This document shows, piece by piece, positions 44,548 to 52,399 of a stretch of 64,000 nucleotides of DNA (positions are counted from its first letter, which is position 1; each line of letters begins with the position of its first letter). The translations under genes were made by a program, and so were the position numbers. Source of the DNA: Deinococcus yavapaiensis KR-236 (GTDB lineage Bacteria; Deinococcota; Deinococci; Deinococcales; Deinococcaceae); the NCBI RefSeq assembly GCF_003217515.1, contig NZ_QJSX01000004.1, positions 1-64,000 of the forward strand, read 5' to 3'. A model generated the notes under the pieces. It had not been told where the DNA came from and did no database searches. It saw nothing but the letters and a program-made list of their open reading frames with translations.

Positions 44548-45390
44548 ATGATCACAATCGTCACCGACTCTACGAGCGACCTGCTGGAGTCGCACCTGAA
44601 GCAGTACGACATCACCTCGGTGCCGTTGTACGTGCTGTTCGGCGGATCGATGCTCAAGGACAGTCTCGAAATCAATCCTGGGCAGATCTTCCGTGGAGTC
44701 CGCGAAGGCAAGGCGCCGCCGAGCACGTCGCAGCCGAGTCCCGCCGAGTTCGCCGAGGCGTACCGCAAGGCGCTCGAAAAGGCGGATCACGTTTTGTCCA
44801 TTCACCTCAGCTCGCAATTGTCGGGCACGATGGGCAGCGCGAATCTCGCCGCGCAAGAGTTCGGCGGCAAGGTGACGGTCGTGGACTCGAAGAGCGTCTC
44901 GGCCGGCCTCGGCATGCAAGTCCTGCGCGCGGCCCAGCGCGCGCGTGAAGGCCGCAGCGTGTCGGACATCGTGGCGGAACTCGAAGGCGTGCAGCGCGCG
45001 ATGAACATCCGCTTCACGGTGGACACGTTGGAGTTCTTGCGCCGTAACGGCCGCATCGGCGGCGCGCAAGCGTTGCTGGGCGGGTTGCTCAACATCAAGC
45101 CGATCTTGGAAGTGCGCGGCGGACGCGTCGAGGCGGGCGGGCGCGTGCGCGGACACAAGAAGGCGGTTCAGGACATCGTGGATCACGTGCGCAACTTCGC
45201 GAGCGCCCACTCGAACGCGCGGGCGATGTTTCTGTACACGGAAGGCGGCGAGGAAAGCTTGAGGGAAGTGCGGGCGGGCCTCACGGGCGTGAACGTGCAC
45301 GACCTCGGCGCGCTCACGATCGGCGCGGTCGTGGCGACGCACGCCGGTCCCGGCGCGTTCGGCGTGGCGATGGAGCCCTCGCTTTCCTGA
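44548..45390 (+). CDS. DegV-family fatty-acid-binding protein (FakB-like)
   Basis: 280 residues. ITIVTDSTSDLL at the start, FTSQPSP-type loop (STSQPSPAEF), LSIHLSSQLSGT and VDSKSVSAGLG are the fatty-acid-binding motifs of DegV/FakB proteins. EFLRRNGRIGG and IKPILEVRGGRVE complete the fold. FakB proteins present an exogenous fatty acid to the kinase FakA for phosphorylation; no fakA is adjacent. The serine hydrolase gene follows after 9 bp. Confidence 0.94.
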   Translation: MITIVTDSTSDLLESHLKQYDITSVPLYVLFGGSMLKDSLEINPGQIFRGVREGKAPPSTSQPSPAEFAEAYRKALEKADHVLSIHLSSQLSGTMGSANLAAQEFGGKVTVVDSKSVSAGLGMQVLRAAQRAREGRSVSDIVAELEGVQRAMNIRFTVDTLEFLRRNGRIGGAQALLGGLLNIKPILEVRGGRVEAGGRVRGHKKAVQDIVDHVRNFASAHSNARAMFLYTEGGEESLREVRAGLTGVNVHDLGALTIGAVVATHAGPGAFGVAMEPSLS

Positions 45391-45399
45391 TTTCGCACC

Positions 45400-46497
45400 A
45401 TGGGCCGACGTCGACGTGGCAAGCATCCTCTGAAGAACAAGGGCCGTTACGTCCTGTTGGGGCTGGCCCTGTTCGGCGCGTGGTCGTGGTGGCGTGACAC
45501 GCGCGCGGAAGCTCATCCCAAATTGACCTTGGCGCACATGTCGTGCGTGCGTCCCGGCGCCTTCGAAGCCGCGCCCGAGCCGCCGAGTCGGCTCACGGGA
45601 CGGCTCGGCTTGTGGGTGGCGGTCGTGGACCCTGAAACGCTGCAACCCGTGAAGGCGGTCGCGACCGATCCGAACGGCGTGTACCCTTTGGCGAGTTCGT
45701 ACAAGCAAGCGGTGCTGTGGGAAGCGTTGCGGCAAGTCGACGAAGGCAAGCTGCGCCTCGACGAGACCTTCGACGTGGACCACGGCAGTCAAAGCCTCGG
45801 CAACTATCCGTACGACGATTCGACGACGCGCACGCTTCTGCACCGCATGATTCACAACTCCGACAACACGGCGACGGACATCTTGCACCGCCGCGTCGGA
45901 CTGGAGGCGGTGCAAAAGCTCGCCGACGATCTCGACTTGTGCCGCACGCGCTTGATCTTGCCGACGAAGACGTGGTGGGTGGCGCAGGCGGGCCTCGACA
46001 AGAACTGGCCGGGCGCGGGCGTGTTCGCGCAGGCCAGCCCCGAGGAGCGCGCCCGAATCGCGCACCATCTCGACGAGACGGCCCGTGGCGTTCGCGCGGA
46101 CGTGCTGCAACAAAAGCTCGACGATTACTTCGAGGAGCGGTACGACGAGGGCGCGGACATCGGAACGCACAACGTCTCGACGCCCTTCGAGTTTGGCACG
46201 CTCATCGCGCACGAGTTCTTGAGGCCGAAGTTGTCGTCGGCGTCGCGCGCCGTGCAGCGCGAGGTGATGGCGACGGGCTTCGGCCGCAGCGCCCTCCACG
46301 CTCCGGTCACGTACTTCGGCGGCAAGGGCGGCAACGGCTGGAAGATCCTGACGATGACGGGATACTTCGAGACGCCGAACGGGCAGCACGTCGTGTACGC
46401 GTTCATGCAGCACGGCTCGCACGAGGATTACACGATGGGCAACATCCGCGCGGCGTTCGCGTGGATCAACGACGCCGTGAAGGCGGTGCTGAATTGA
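45400..46497 (+). CDS. Class A beta-lactamase-like serine hydrolase, membrane-anchored
   Basis: 365 residues. A basic N-terminus (MGRRRRGKHPLKNKGR) and one hydrophobic helix (17-31) suggest a signal anchor. The penicillin-recognising fold is present: Ser99-x-x-Lys102 in LASSYKQAV, the SDN motif in MIHNSDNTATD, and GGKGG in place of the usual KTG triad. The middle region (about 190-260) carries an unusual insertion. It may be a D,D-peptidase or esterase-like housekeeping hydrolase rather than a resistance enzyme. It follows degV closely and is probably co-transcribed. Confidence 0.85.
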   Translation: MGRRRRGKHPLKNKGRYVLLGLALFGAWSWWRDTRAEAHPKLTLAHMSCVRPGAFEAAPEPPSRLTGRLGLWVAVVDPETLQPVKAVATDPNGVYPLASSYKQAVLWEALRQVDEGKLRLDETFDVDHGSQSLGNYPYDDSTTRTLLHRMIHNSDNTATDILHRRVGLEAVQKLADDLDLCRTRLILPTKTWWVAQAGLDKNWPGAGVFAQASPEERARIAHHLDETARGVRADVLQQKLDDYFEERYDEGADIGTHNVSTPFEFGTLIAHEFLRPKLSSASRAVQREVMATGFGRSALHAPVTYFGGKGGNGWKILTMTGYFETPNGQHVVYAFMQHGSHEDYTMGNIRAAFAWINDAVKAVLN

Positions 46498-46551
46498 AGG
46501 TCGAACGTGTGGCGCGGGCAAGGTAGCGTGCGCGCTTCACGTCCCGATCGG

Positions 46552-47181
46552 TCACTTCCAGTAAGCCTCGTACTGTTTCACGATGGCGGCGTTGGGGCGG
46601 CTCGTGGCGACCGGTTTGTTCTTGCCGTCCCACGTGACGAGCAGCACGGCGTCAGGTCGCGCGTTGCCGAGACGCGTTCCGCCGAAGCTGTAACGGTAGT
46701 TGCCGCGCATAACGGCACGACGATGTTGGTAATCGACGACGACGGTATCGGCTTGCATGATCGGCGTGACGCTCTTGACGCTTCCCGTGGCGGAAACGAT
46801 CTTCGAGTCGGCTTCCAAGGTGAGGGACGCCGCCGTGAGGCCGCGCACGCGCGAATCGTTGTACACGAGGTTGCCCTTCGCCGTGAGGTCGCCTTTGGCG
46901 GCGCTGTACTCGACGTTGTCGGCGCTGAGTGCGCCGCCGTCTTCGGTGGTGAGCTTCGCGCCGCGCGCGCGAAGCCACGCCCCGTCCTTGAATTCGATGT
47001 AACGCGCGTCGACCGTCACGCCGCGCTCGGCGTCCGTGGCGACGCCGCCCGCCTCGAGGACGGTCGCGCCCGTTTGCAAGTTGAGCTTTTGATTGCCGTA
47101 CGGCTTGATTTGGAAGCCTGCGAAGGTCGCGGCGGACGCGATTCCCAGCGCGGCGAGCATCGTCACGACGAGGCGTTTCAT
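46552..47181 (-). CDS. LptC/OstA-like periplasmic beta-jellyroll protein
   Basis: 209 residues with a signal peptide or anchor (MKRLVVTMLAALGIASAATFAG). The rest is a repeated beta pattern: LEAGGVATDAERGVTVDARYIEF, LSADNVEYSAAKGDLTAKGNLVY, LEADSKIVSATGSVKS. This ladder-like arrangement is the OstA/LptA/LptC fold that carries lipopolysaccharide in Gram-negative bacteria. Deinococci have an outer membrane but no typical LPS, so it may move another envelope lipid (inference). It is divergent from the cell-wall amidase gene. The ATG at 47181 has TAGACT 7 nt upstream. Confidence 0.75.
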   Translation of the reverse strand: MKRLVVTMLAALGIASAATFAGFQIKPYGNQKLNLQTGATVLEAGGVATDAERGVTVDARYIEFKDGAWLRARGAKLTTEDGGALSADNVEYSAAKGDLTAKGNLVYNDSRVRGLTAASLTLEADSKIVSATGSVKSVTPIMQADTVVVDYQHRRAVMRGNYRYSFGGTRLGNARPDAVLLVTWDGKNKPVATSRPNAAIVKQYEAYWK

Positions 47182-47188
47182 GAGATCG

Positions 47189-47194
47189 AGTCTA
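47189..47194 (-). promoter_or_regulatory. Leaderless -10 box (TAGACT) of the LptC-like gene
   Basis: 7 nt before the ATG at 47181 on the minus strand. Confidence 0.5.
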
Positions 47195-47222
47195 GCGAGG
47201 AGCCGCTGAGAGACGTGAAAAA

Positions 47223-47244
47223 GGACGTCAGCCGGACGTCAGCC
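47223..47244. repeat. Tandem 11-bp direct repeat between divergent envelope genes
   Basis: GGACGTCAGCC occurs twice head to tail (47223-47233 and 47234-47244) between the -10 boxes of the LptC-like and amidase genes. Each copy contains the palindrome GACGTC. A regulator site is possible. Confidence 0.5.
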
Positions 47245-47291
47245 CCTCATCGTTCTCAGATTCGTGTGCACGCGCGCCGAGGCGAATGCTT

Positions 47292-47297
47292 TACACT
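47292..47297 (+). promoter_or_regulatory. -10 box (TACACT) of the amidase gene
   Basis: 9 nt before the GTG at 47307. Confidence 0.45.
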
Positions 47298-47306
47298 GCG
47301 CGCAAC

Positions 47307-48413
47307 GTGAAGCGGCACACTTCCCTCCTTCTCGCGTCCCTCTTGATCGGTACGTTCTCGTTGGCTGCTCCGCGCATCGGCAACCACGACGGTTTCACAC
47401 GCGTCGTATTCGACTTGCCGAGCGACGCGACCGCGACGACGAAAGTGCTGGGACGCAGCGTCAGCGTTCAAGTCGGCGCCGCCCTGAAATCCGAGCGTGG
47501 CTCGCTGCGAACCAACGACGTCACCGCCTATGACGTTCAAGGTGGAACGCGAGCAAGCACGGTCACGCTCACGGTGGCGTCGGGCCGCAAGGTGAACGCC
47601 TTCGTGATTCCCGCCAAAGGCTCGACGCCCGCGCGCCTCGTCGTGGACGTCGGCACGAACGTGGACCGAAGCGCGAGCGAACAAAGCGCGGCCGTCGTGC
47701 GGCCCGCCGCGCTCGGCGCGCCCGTCGCGCCTCGCCTCAAGGTCGTGCTCGACCCGGGTCACGGAGGCATCGACAACGGCATGGTGGGCTTCGTCATGGA
47801 AAAAGAGGTGACGCTCGACGTGTCGCAGCGCGTGCGCGAGAAGTTGCGCGCCGCCGGAATCGACGTGGTGATGACGCGCGACCGCGACACGCAGTTGTCG
47901 GTCAACAAACCTGTCGACCTCAACATGCGAGCGAACTTGGCGAACGTCGGTACCGTCAACGCGTACGTGTCGATTCACGTCAACGCCTCGACGAGTTCGA
48001 GCGCGCAAGGCATCGAGACGTGGGTGTTCGGGCAGCTGCTCGACTCGGGCAGTCGAGCGGTGGCCGTGCGCGAAAACGGGGGCGGCGCGGTCGGTGAGCG
48101 CGTCACGCGTGAAAGCGCGAACATCGCGCAAAGCCTTTTGGGTGACTTGATCGCGCAGAGCAAGCTGACGTACTCGAAGAAGCTCGCGAGCATGGTGCAG
48201 CGAAACCTCATCGCGTCGACGGGCGCGACGAACCGTGGCATCGGCACCGCGCCCTTCGCCGTGATCCGAGAGACGCGCACGCCCGCCATCCTGATCGAGC
48301 TCGGCTTCGGCTCGCATCCCGTGGAGGGTCGCAAGCTCGGCGACTCCACGTACCGCGACACCTTGGCGACGGCGATCGCCAACGCCATCGCCGAGTTCCT
48401 GCACGCCAAGTGA
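47307..48413 (+). CDS. N-acetylmuramoyl-L-alanine amidase with AMIN-like N-terminal domain
   Basis: 368 residues from a GTG at 47307. A signal peptide (ending SLAAP) is followed by an AMIN-like wall-targeting region (about 25-135: GFTRVVFDLPSDA, ARLVVDVG). The Amidase_3 domain (150-368) has the zinc ligands in VVLDPGHGGIDNG, KEVTLDVS and VSIHVNA, and the catalytic Glu in ILIELGFGSHP. It cuts the bond between muramic acid and the stem peptide and probably acts in cell separation. Divergent from the LptC-like gene. Confidence 0.94.
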   Translation: MKRHTSLLLASLLIGTFSLAAPRIGNHDGFTRVVFDLPSDATATTKVLGRSVSVQVGAALKSERGSLRTNDVTAYDVQGGTRASTVTLTVASGRKVNAFVIPAKGSTPARLVVDVGTNVDRSASEQSAAVVRPAALGAPVAPRLKVVLDPGHGGIDNGMVGFVMEKEVTLDVSQRVREKLRAAGIDVVMTRDRDTQLSVNKPVDLNMRANLANVGTVNAYVSIHVNASTSSSAQGIETWVFGQLLDSGSRAVAVRENGGGAVGERVTRESANIAQSLLGDLIAQSKLTYSKKLASMVQRNLIASTGATNRGIGTAPFAVIRETRTPAILIELGFGSHPVEGRKLGDSTYRDTLATAIANAIAEFLHAK

Positions 48414-48427
48414 GCGGAAAAATAAGC

Positions 48428-48433
48428 TAGATT
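48428..48433 (+). promoter_or_regulatory. Leaderless -10 box (TAGATT) of hisD
   Basis: 6 nt before the GTG at 48440. Confidence 0.55.
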
Positions 48434-48439
48434 CTTGCC

Positions 48440-49819
48440 GTGAACATCTTGACGGGATCGGCGGCGCGCGCGGCCTTGACGAGGCGCTTCGGTGAAGAGC
48501 GCGTGCCCGAGTCGGTGCTGGACCGCAACGAGGCGTTGTTCGGCGAGCGCCTCACGCCCGCGCAAGTCGTGGAGCGCATCCTTGCGGACGTGAGGGCCCG
48601 AGGCGACGAAGCGCTGCGCGAGTGGACGCGTCGACTCGACGGAGTCGACGTCGAGGCGTTGCGCGTGCCCGACGAGGACGTGGCGGCGGCGACCGTCGAC
48701 GCCGACTTGCACGCCGCCATTCGCGTGGCGTGCCAGCGGGTGCGGGCCTTTTATGAACGGCAGCCCGCGCACGGCTGGATGCACCACGACGACCTCGGTG
48801 CGCTCGGGCAGATCGTGCGGCCGATCGAGCGCGTCGGCGTTTACGTGCCGGGCGGACTCGCACCGCTGATCAGTACCTTGATTCACACGGCGGTCGTCGC
48901 GAAGGTCGCGGGCGTGCCGGAGATCGTCGTGGCGACGCCTCCGAACAAGGACGGCTCGGTTCACGAGGCGATTCTCGTGGCGGCGCGCGAAGTCGGCGTG
49001 TCGGGCGTGTACCGCGTGGGCGGCGCGCAGGCGATCGCGGCGTTGGCGTTCGGCACGGCGAGCTTGAAGCGCGTCGACAAGATCGCGGGACCGGGAAATT
49101 CCTTCGTGGTGATCGCCAAGCGCTTGGTGTTCGGCGAAGTCGGGATCGAGAGCTTGCCGGGTCCGACGGAGACGCTCGTGCTGGCCGACGAAACGGCCGA
49201 TCCTCGCTTCGTCGCGGCGGATTTGCTGGCGCAAGCCGAACATCTCGGAGCGGAACCCGTCCTCGTCACGACGAGTCGCGCGTTGCTGATCGAGGTGGAA
49301 CGCGAGTTGCACCGACAGTTGGAGGCGCTGCCCGAGCCGAATCGTTCGTGGGCGCGTGACTCGGTGGGCGCGCGCTTCAAGATCGTCCTCGCCGACTCGC
49401 TCGACGAAGCCTTCGACTTCGCGAACCTCTACGCGCCCGAACACTTGTGCCTGCTGACGAAGGATCCGTGGAGCTTGCTCGGAAAGGTGCGCAAGGCGGG
49501 CGGCGTGTTCGTCGGCGAAGCCTCGATGGAGGCGCTGGGCGACTACGCGGCCGGGCCTAGCCACGTCATGCCGACGGGCGGCACCGCGCGCTTTTCCAGT
49601 CCCGTGAACGTACGCGACTTTCAAAACATCATCTCGGTCGTCGGCGTGAACGAGCGGGCCTTGCAAGAGGTGGGGCCGCACGCGGCGAGGCTGGCGCGCG
49701 CCGAGGGCTTGGAGGCGCACGCGCGGGCGATCGAGGCGCGTCTGGCGCCCGTGGGGCAGCAAGACCGAGCGAGTGACGAACTCACCGCCCTCACCGACCT
49801 CGCCCGAGGCGGCGAGTGA
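48440..49819 (+). CDS. hisD: Histidinol dehydrogenase
   Basis: 459 residues; the last enzyme of histidine synthesis, oxidising L-histidinol to histidine with NAD. Recognisable segments are RVGVYVPGGLAPLISTLIHTAVVAKVAGV, GVYRVGGAQAIAALAFGT, KIAGPGNSFV, DLLAQAEHLGAEP (zinc ligands Gln and His) and PEHLCLLTKDP with DYAAGPSHVMPTGG (catalytic His). It is normal in length and complete. No other his gene is near, so it is separated from any his operon and is coupled instead to a phosphatase gene by a GTGA overlap. Confidence 0.96.
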   Translation: MNILTGSAARAALTRRFGEERVPESVLDRNEALFGERLTPAQVVERILADVRARGDEALREWTRRLDGVDVEALRVPDEDVAAATVDADLHAAIRVACQRVRAFYERQPAHGWMHHDDLGALGQIVRPIERVGVYVPGGLAPLISTLIHTAVVAKVAGVPEIVVATPPNKDGSVHEAILVAAREVGVSGVYRVGGAQAIAALAFGTASLKRVDKIAGPGNSFVVIAKRLVFGEVGIESLPGPTETLVLADETADPRFVAADLLAQAEHLGAEPVLVTTSRALLIEVERELHRQLEALPEPNRSWARDSVGARFKIVLADSLDEAFDFANLYAPEHLCLLTKDPWSLLGKVRKAGGVFVGEASMEALGDYAAGPSHVMPTGGTARFSSPVNVRDFQNIISVVGVNERALQEVGPHAARLARAEGLEAHARAIEARLAPVGQQDRASDELTALTDLARGGE

Positions 49820-50448
49820 GCGCGGTGCTGACCCTCGTTCGGCACGGTCGAACGGCCCACAACGCGGCGGGACGACTGCAAGGCTACGCGGACGTGCCGC
49901 TCGACGAGGTGGGATTGACGCAAGCGGCGCGCGTGGCGCGTCGGTTGGCCCGCGAGGCGCCGCGCGTGACGCGGATCTTTTCGAGCGACCTGACGCGCGC
50001 CGCGCAGACGGCCGCCGCGATCGGGGCTGCGACCGACGTCTCCGTGGAGACGTCCCCTCAGTTGCGCGAGATCAGCGTCGGAATCTGGGAAGGGCGCCGA
50101 ATGGACGAACTCGCGCTCGAGGAGCCTGCCGCGTTCGCGGCTTGGCCCATCACGTACGCCCCGCCCGGAGGCGAGACGGTCGGCGAGGCGGGCGCTCGCC
50201 TCCGGCGTTTCTTCGACGAGTTGACGTTCGAGCACGGCGAGCACGTCGTGCTCGTGTCGCACGGCGCGGCGATCACCGGCATGCTCGCGTCGCTGCTGAG
50301 TTGGGATCTGGCTGAAGTGTGGCGCGAACGGCGCGGAGATCACGTCAACACCGCCCTGACGCAGCTCGACGTGTCGGGGAAGGGGGCTCCAGGCGTGCGT
50401 GTTTTGGCATGCGCGCGGCATCTCGAGGACGCCTCGTTCCAAAAATGA
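49816..50448 (+). CDS. Histidine-phosphatase-family (phosphoglycerate-mutase-like) enzyme
   Basis: 210 residues. LVRHGRTAHNAAGRLQGYADVPLDEVG carries the phosphorylated His10. A second Arg is in SSDLTRAAQTA, a Glu in LREISVGIWEG, and the second His in VLVSHGAAI. The pattern matches cofactor-dependent mutase-like phosphatases (CobC/GpmB-like) rather than glycolytic mutase. Coupling to hisD suggests a role as a missing-type histidinol-phosphatase or a general small-molecule phosphatase, but that is a guess. Confidence 0.9.
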   Translation: MSAVLTLVRHGRTAHNAAGRLQGYADVPLDEVGLTQAARVARRLAREAPRVTRIFSSDLTRAAQTAAAIGAATDVSVETSPQLREISVGIWEGRRMDELALEEPAAFAAWPITYAPPGGETVGEAGARLRRFFDELTFEHGEHVVLVSHGAAITGMLASLLSWDLAEVWRERRGDHVNTALTQLDVSGKGAPGVRVLACARHLEDASFQK

Positions 50449-50536
50449 AGCGACGCTCAAGGCCTTTGCAGCGCGCAAGAAGTTCTTGTGGTACGTTTGT
50501 GCGCGTGTGACTCACGTTCGTCAGGAGGAAGCGGAT

Positions 50537-50584
50537 TTGCGCTCATCTTCGGACGATAGTCTCTCTATCCAGGAGGAAGCATAA
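50537..50584 (+). CDS. Possible 15-residue leader peptide before the peptide-binding protein gene
   Basis: A TTG at 50537, 7 nt after an AGGAGGAAG ribosome site, opens a 15-codon frame (LRSSSDDSLSIQEEA). Its stop TAA ends 2 nt before the ATG of the next gene. The second AGGAGGAAGC, used by the main gene, lies inside the last codons of this frame. The two ribosome sites are near-copies. It may be a translational-coupling leader or chance. Confidence 0.3.
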   Translation: MRSSSDDSLSIQEEA

Positions 50585-50586
50585 AC

Positions 50587-52353
50587 ATGCGAGCTATTTC
50601 TGTTGCTGCACTGTCGGCGACGCTGCTTCTCGGCGTCGCGTCGGCTCAAACCAAAGTCACCAAGCCCTTCGTGTGGCCGGCCGCCTGGTCGGACACCCCG
50701 GCCAAGTCGGCCAAGAAGGGTGGCGTGTTGCGCCAGTCCGCGATTTCGGACTTCAAGACCTACAACCCGTTCACCACGGCCGAAGCGGGAAGCATTCCCT
50801 CGATCGAGGAAGTCGGTACGACCGGCCTCGTCACGCAAGATCCCCGCACGGACGACTTCATTCCTTACATGGCCGAGTCGTACAAAGCCTCGGCCGACGG
50901 CAAGGTCTACACCTTCACCCTGCGCAAGGGCATGAAGTTCAGCGACGGCCAGGAAATCACGGCCGACGACTTCGTCACGACCTTCAACATCACGATGGAC
51001 GAGAAGGTCGGCTCGCAAGCGCGCGACGGCTTCATCATCAACGGCAAGCCCGTCACGATGAAGAAGCTCGGCACGTACGAGTTGCAAGTGACGTTCCCCT
51101 CGAAGGACGTCACCGCCTTCGCCAAGCTCACGCTCGCCCCCGAACCCGACCACATCTGGGGCAAGGCGTACCGCTCGGGCGGCGCGGAAGCCGTCAAGAA
51201 GCTGTACTCGCTCAACACTCCCGCCAAGGAACTCGTCACGGCGGGCGCGTGGGTGCTGTCGGGCTACCGAGTCGGTGAGCGCGCCTCCTTCGTGAAGAAC
51301 AAGTACTGGGGCGAGTGGAACAAGGACAGCGCGGGCAACGCCCTGCCGTACCTGGACGGTCAGTCCTTCACGATCGTGAAGGACACGAACGCCGACCTCG
51401 CCGCGTTCCTCGCGGGCCAAACCGACATCGCGCCGATCTCCAAGGCGGACGACCTCGCGCAGATCAAGTCGGCGATCGACAAGGGCAGCCTCAAGGCGAA
51501 CTTCTACCCGAACGTCGGCCCGAACTCCACGTCGTCGTGGATCGTGTTCAACTGGAACAAGAGCGACGACCCCGCCAAGCAAGCGTTGTTCCGCAACGAG
51601 AAGTTCCGTCAAGCGATGAGCCAACTCGCCAACCGCGCCGCGATGGTGAAGCTCGTCCTCGGCGGTCTCGGCTCCGAGGTCTACACCTCGGTGTACCCGG
51701 TGTTCAACAGCTTCATCCCGAAGGACCTCAAGACCTTCAAATACGACCCGGCCGCCGCCGTGAAGACGCTGGCGGGCCTCGGGTACACCAAGAAGGACTC
51801 CAGCGGCTACCTCGTCAACGCCAAGGGTGACCGCGTCGAGTTCGACCTCGTGACGAACGCGGGCAACAAAGAGCGCGAGCAAATGATGCAGATCTTCGCG
51901 GACGAAGCCAAGAAGGTCGGCGTGAAGGTCAACGCGAAGTCCATCGACTTCAACAACCTCGTCAACGCCCTCACGGCGTCGGGCGACAAGCGTCCGTTCG
52001 ATGCGATCCTGCTCGGCCTCTCGGGCGGCGACAACATCTGGCCGTTCGGCAGCAACGTCGTTCCGTGCGACGGCGGCCTGCACTTCTGGAACATGAGCGG
52101 CAAGTGCCTCGACACCGACGAGAAGAAGATCTCCGATCTGTACTTCCAAGGGCTCCAAGAGTCGAGCACCGCCAAGCGTCGCGCGATCGCCGCCGATCTG
52201 CTGCGTACGGAAAGCACCTTGCAACCCGTCGTCTACCTTATCGCGACGAACTACCACGTGGCCTTCAACAGCCGCGTCGGCGGCGCGATGCCCCGCAACC
52301 TCTGGAGCAGCTACTACGGCAGCCGCCTCCTCCCGCTGACGTACATCAAGTAA
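50587..52353 (+). CDS. Peptide-type ABC transporter solute-binding protein (SBP_bac_5)
   Basis: 588 residues. A signal peptide is cleaved after VASA (residue 20). The family 5 signature is spread over the sequence: GGVLRQSAISDFKTYNPF, VYTFTLRKGMKFSDGQEITADDFVTTF, KFRQAMSQLANRAAMVKLVLGGLG and AFLAGQTDI. These large three-domain proteins bind oligopeptides, nickel or glycosides. Here there are no permease or ATPase genes beside it; an isolated terminator ends the unit. It must use a transporter encoded elsewhere. Strong AGGAGGAAGC ribosome site and high-expression codon use. Confidence 0.94.
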   Translation: MRAISVAALSATLLLGVASAQTKVTKPFVWPAAWSDTPAKSAKKGGVLRQSAISDFKTYNPFTTAEAGSIPSIEEVGTTGLVTQDPRTDDFIPYMAESYKASADGKVYTFTLRKGMKFSDGQEITADDFVTTFNITMDEKVGSQARDGFIINGKPVTMKKLGTYELQVTFPSKDVTAFAKLTLAPEPDHIWGKAYRSGGAEAVKKLYSLNTPAKELVTAGAWVLSGYRVGERASFVKNKYWGEWNKDSAGNALPYLDGQSFTIVKDTNADLAAFLAGQTDIAPISKADDLAQIKSAIDKGSLKANFYPNVGPNSTSSWIVFNWNKSDDPAKQALFRNEKFRQAMSQLANRAAMVKLVLGGLGSEVYTSVYPVFNSFIPKDLKTFKYDPAAAVKTLAGLGYTKKDSSGYLVNAKGDRVEFDLVTNAGNKEREQMMQIFADEAKKVGVKVNAKSIDFNNLVNALTASGDKRPFDAILLGLSGGDNIWPFGSNVVPCDGGLHFWNMSGKCLDTDEKKISDLYFQGLQESSTAKRRAIAADLLRTESTLQPVVYLIATNYHVAFNSRVGGAMPRNLWSSYYGSRLLPLTYIK

Positions 52354-52367
52354 GACGTGTCCGCCAC

Positions 52368-52399
52368 ACCTCCTCGCCTTTACGGGCGAGGAGGTTTTT
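52368..52399. terminator. Terminator of the peptide-binding-protein gene
   Basis: 11-bp stem ACCTCCTCGCC/GGCGAGGAGGT with T-run TTTTTC; it also lies at the end of the convergent amidohydrolase gene. Confidence 0.9.

Noticed and set aside
47975..49762. 595-codon minus-strand frame opposite the amidase/hisD genes
   Set aside because: Shadow of hisD; no family signature.
49816..50448. Naming the phosphatase after hisD coupling as a histidinol-phosphatase
   Set aside because: The family fold differs from known histidinol-phosphatases and the overlap alone is weak evidence.
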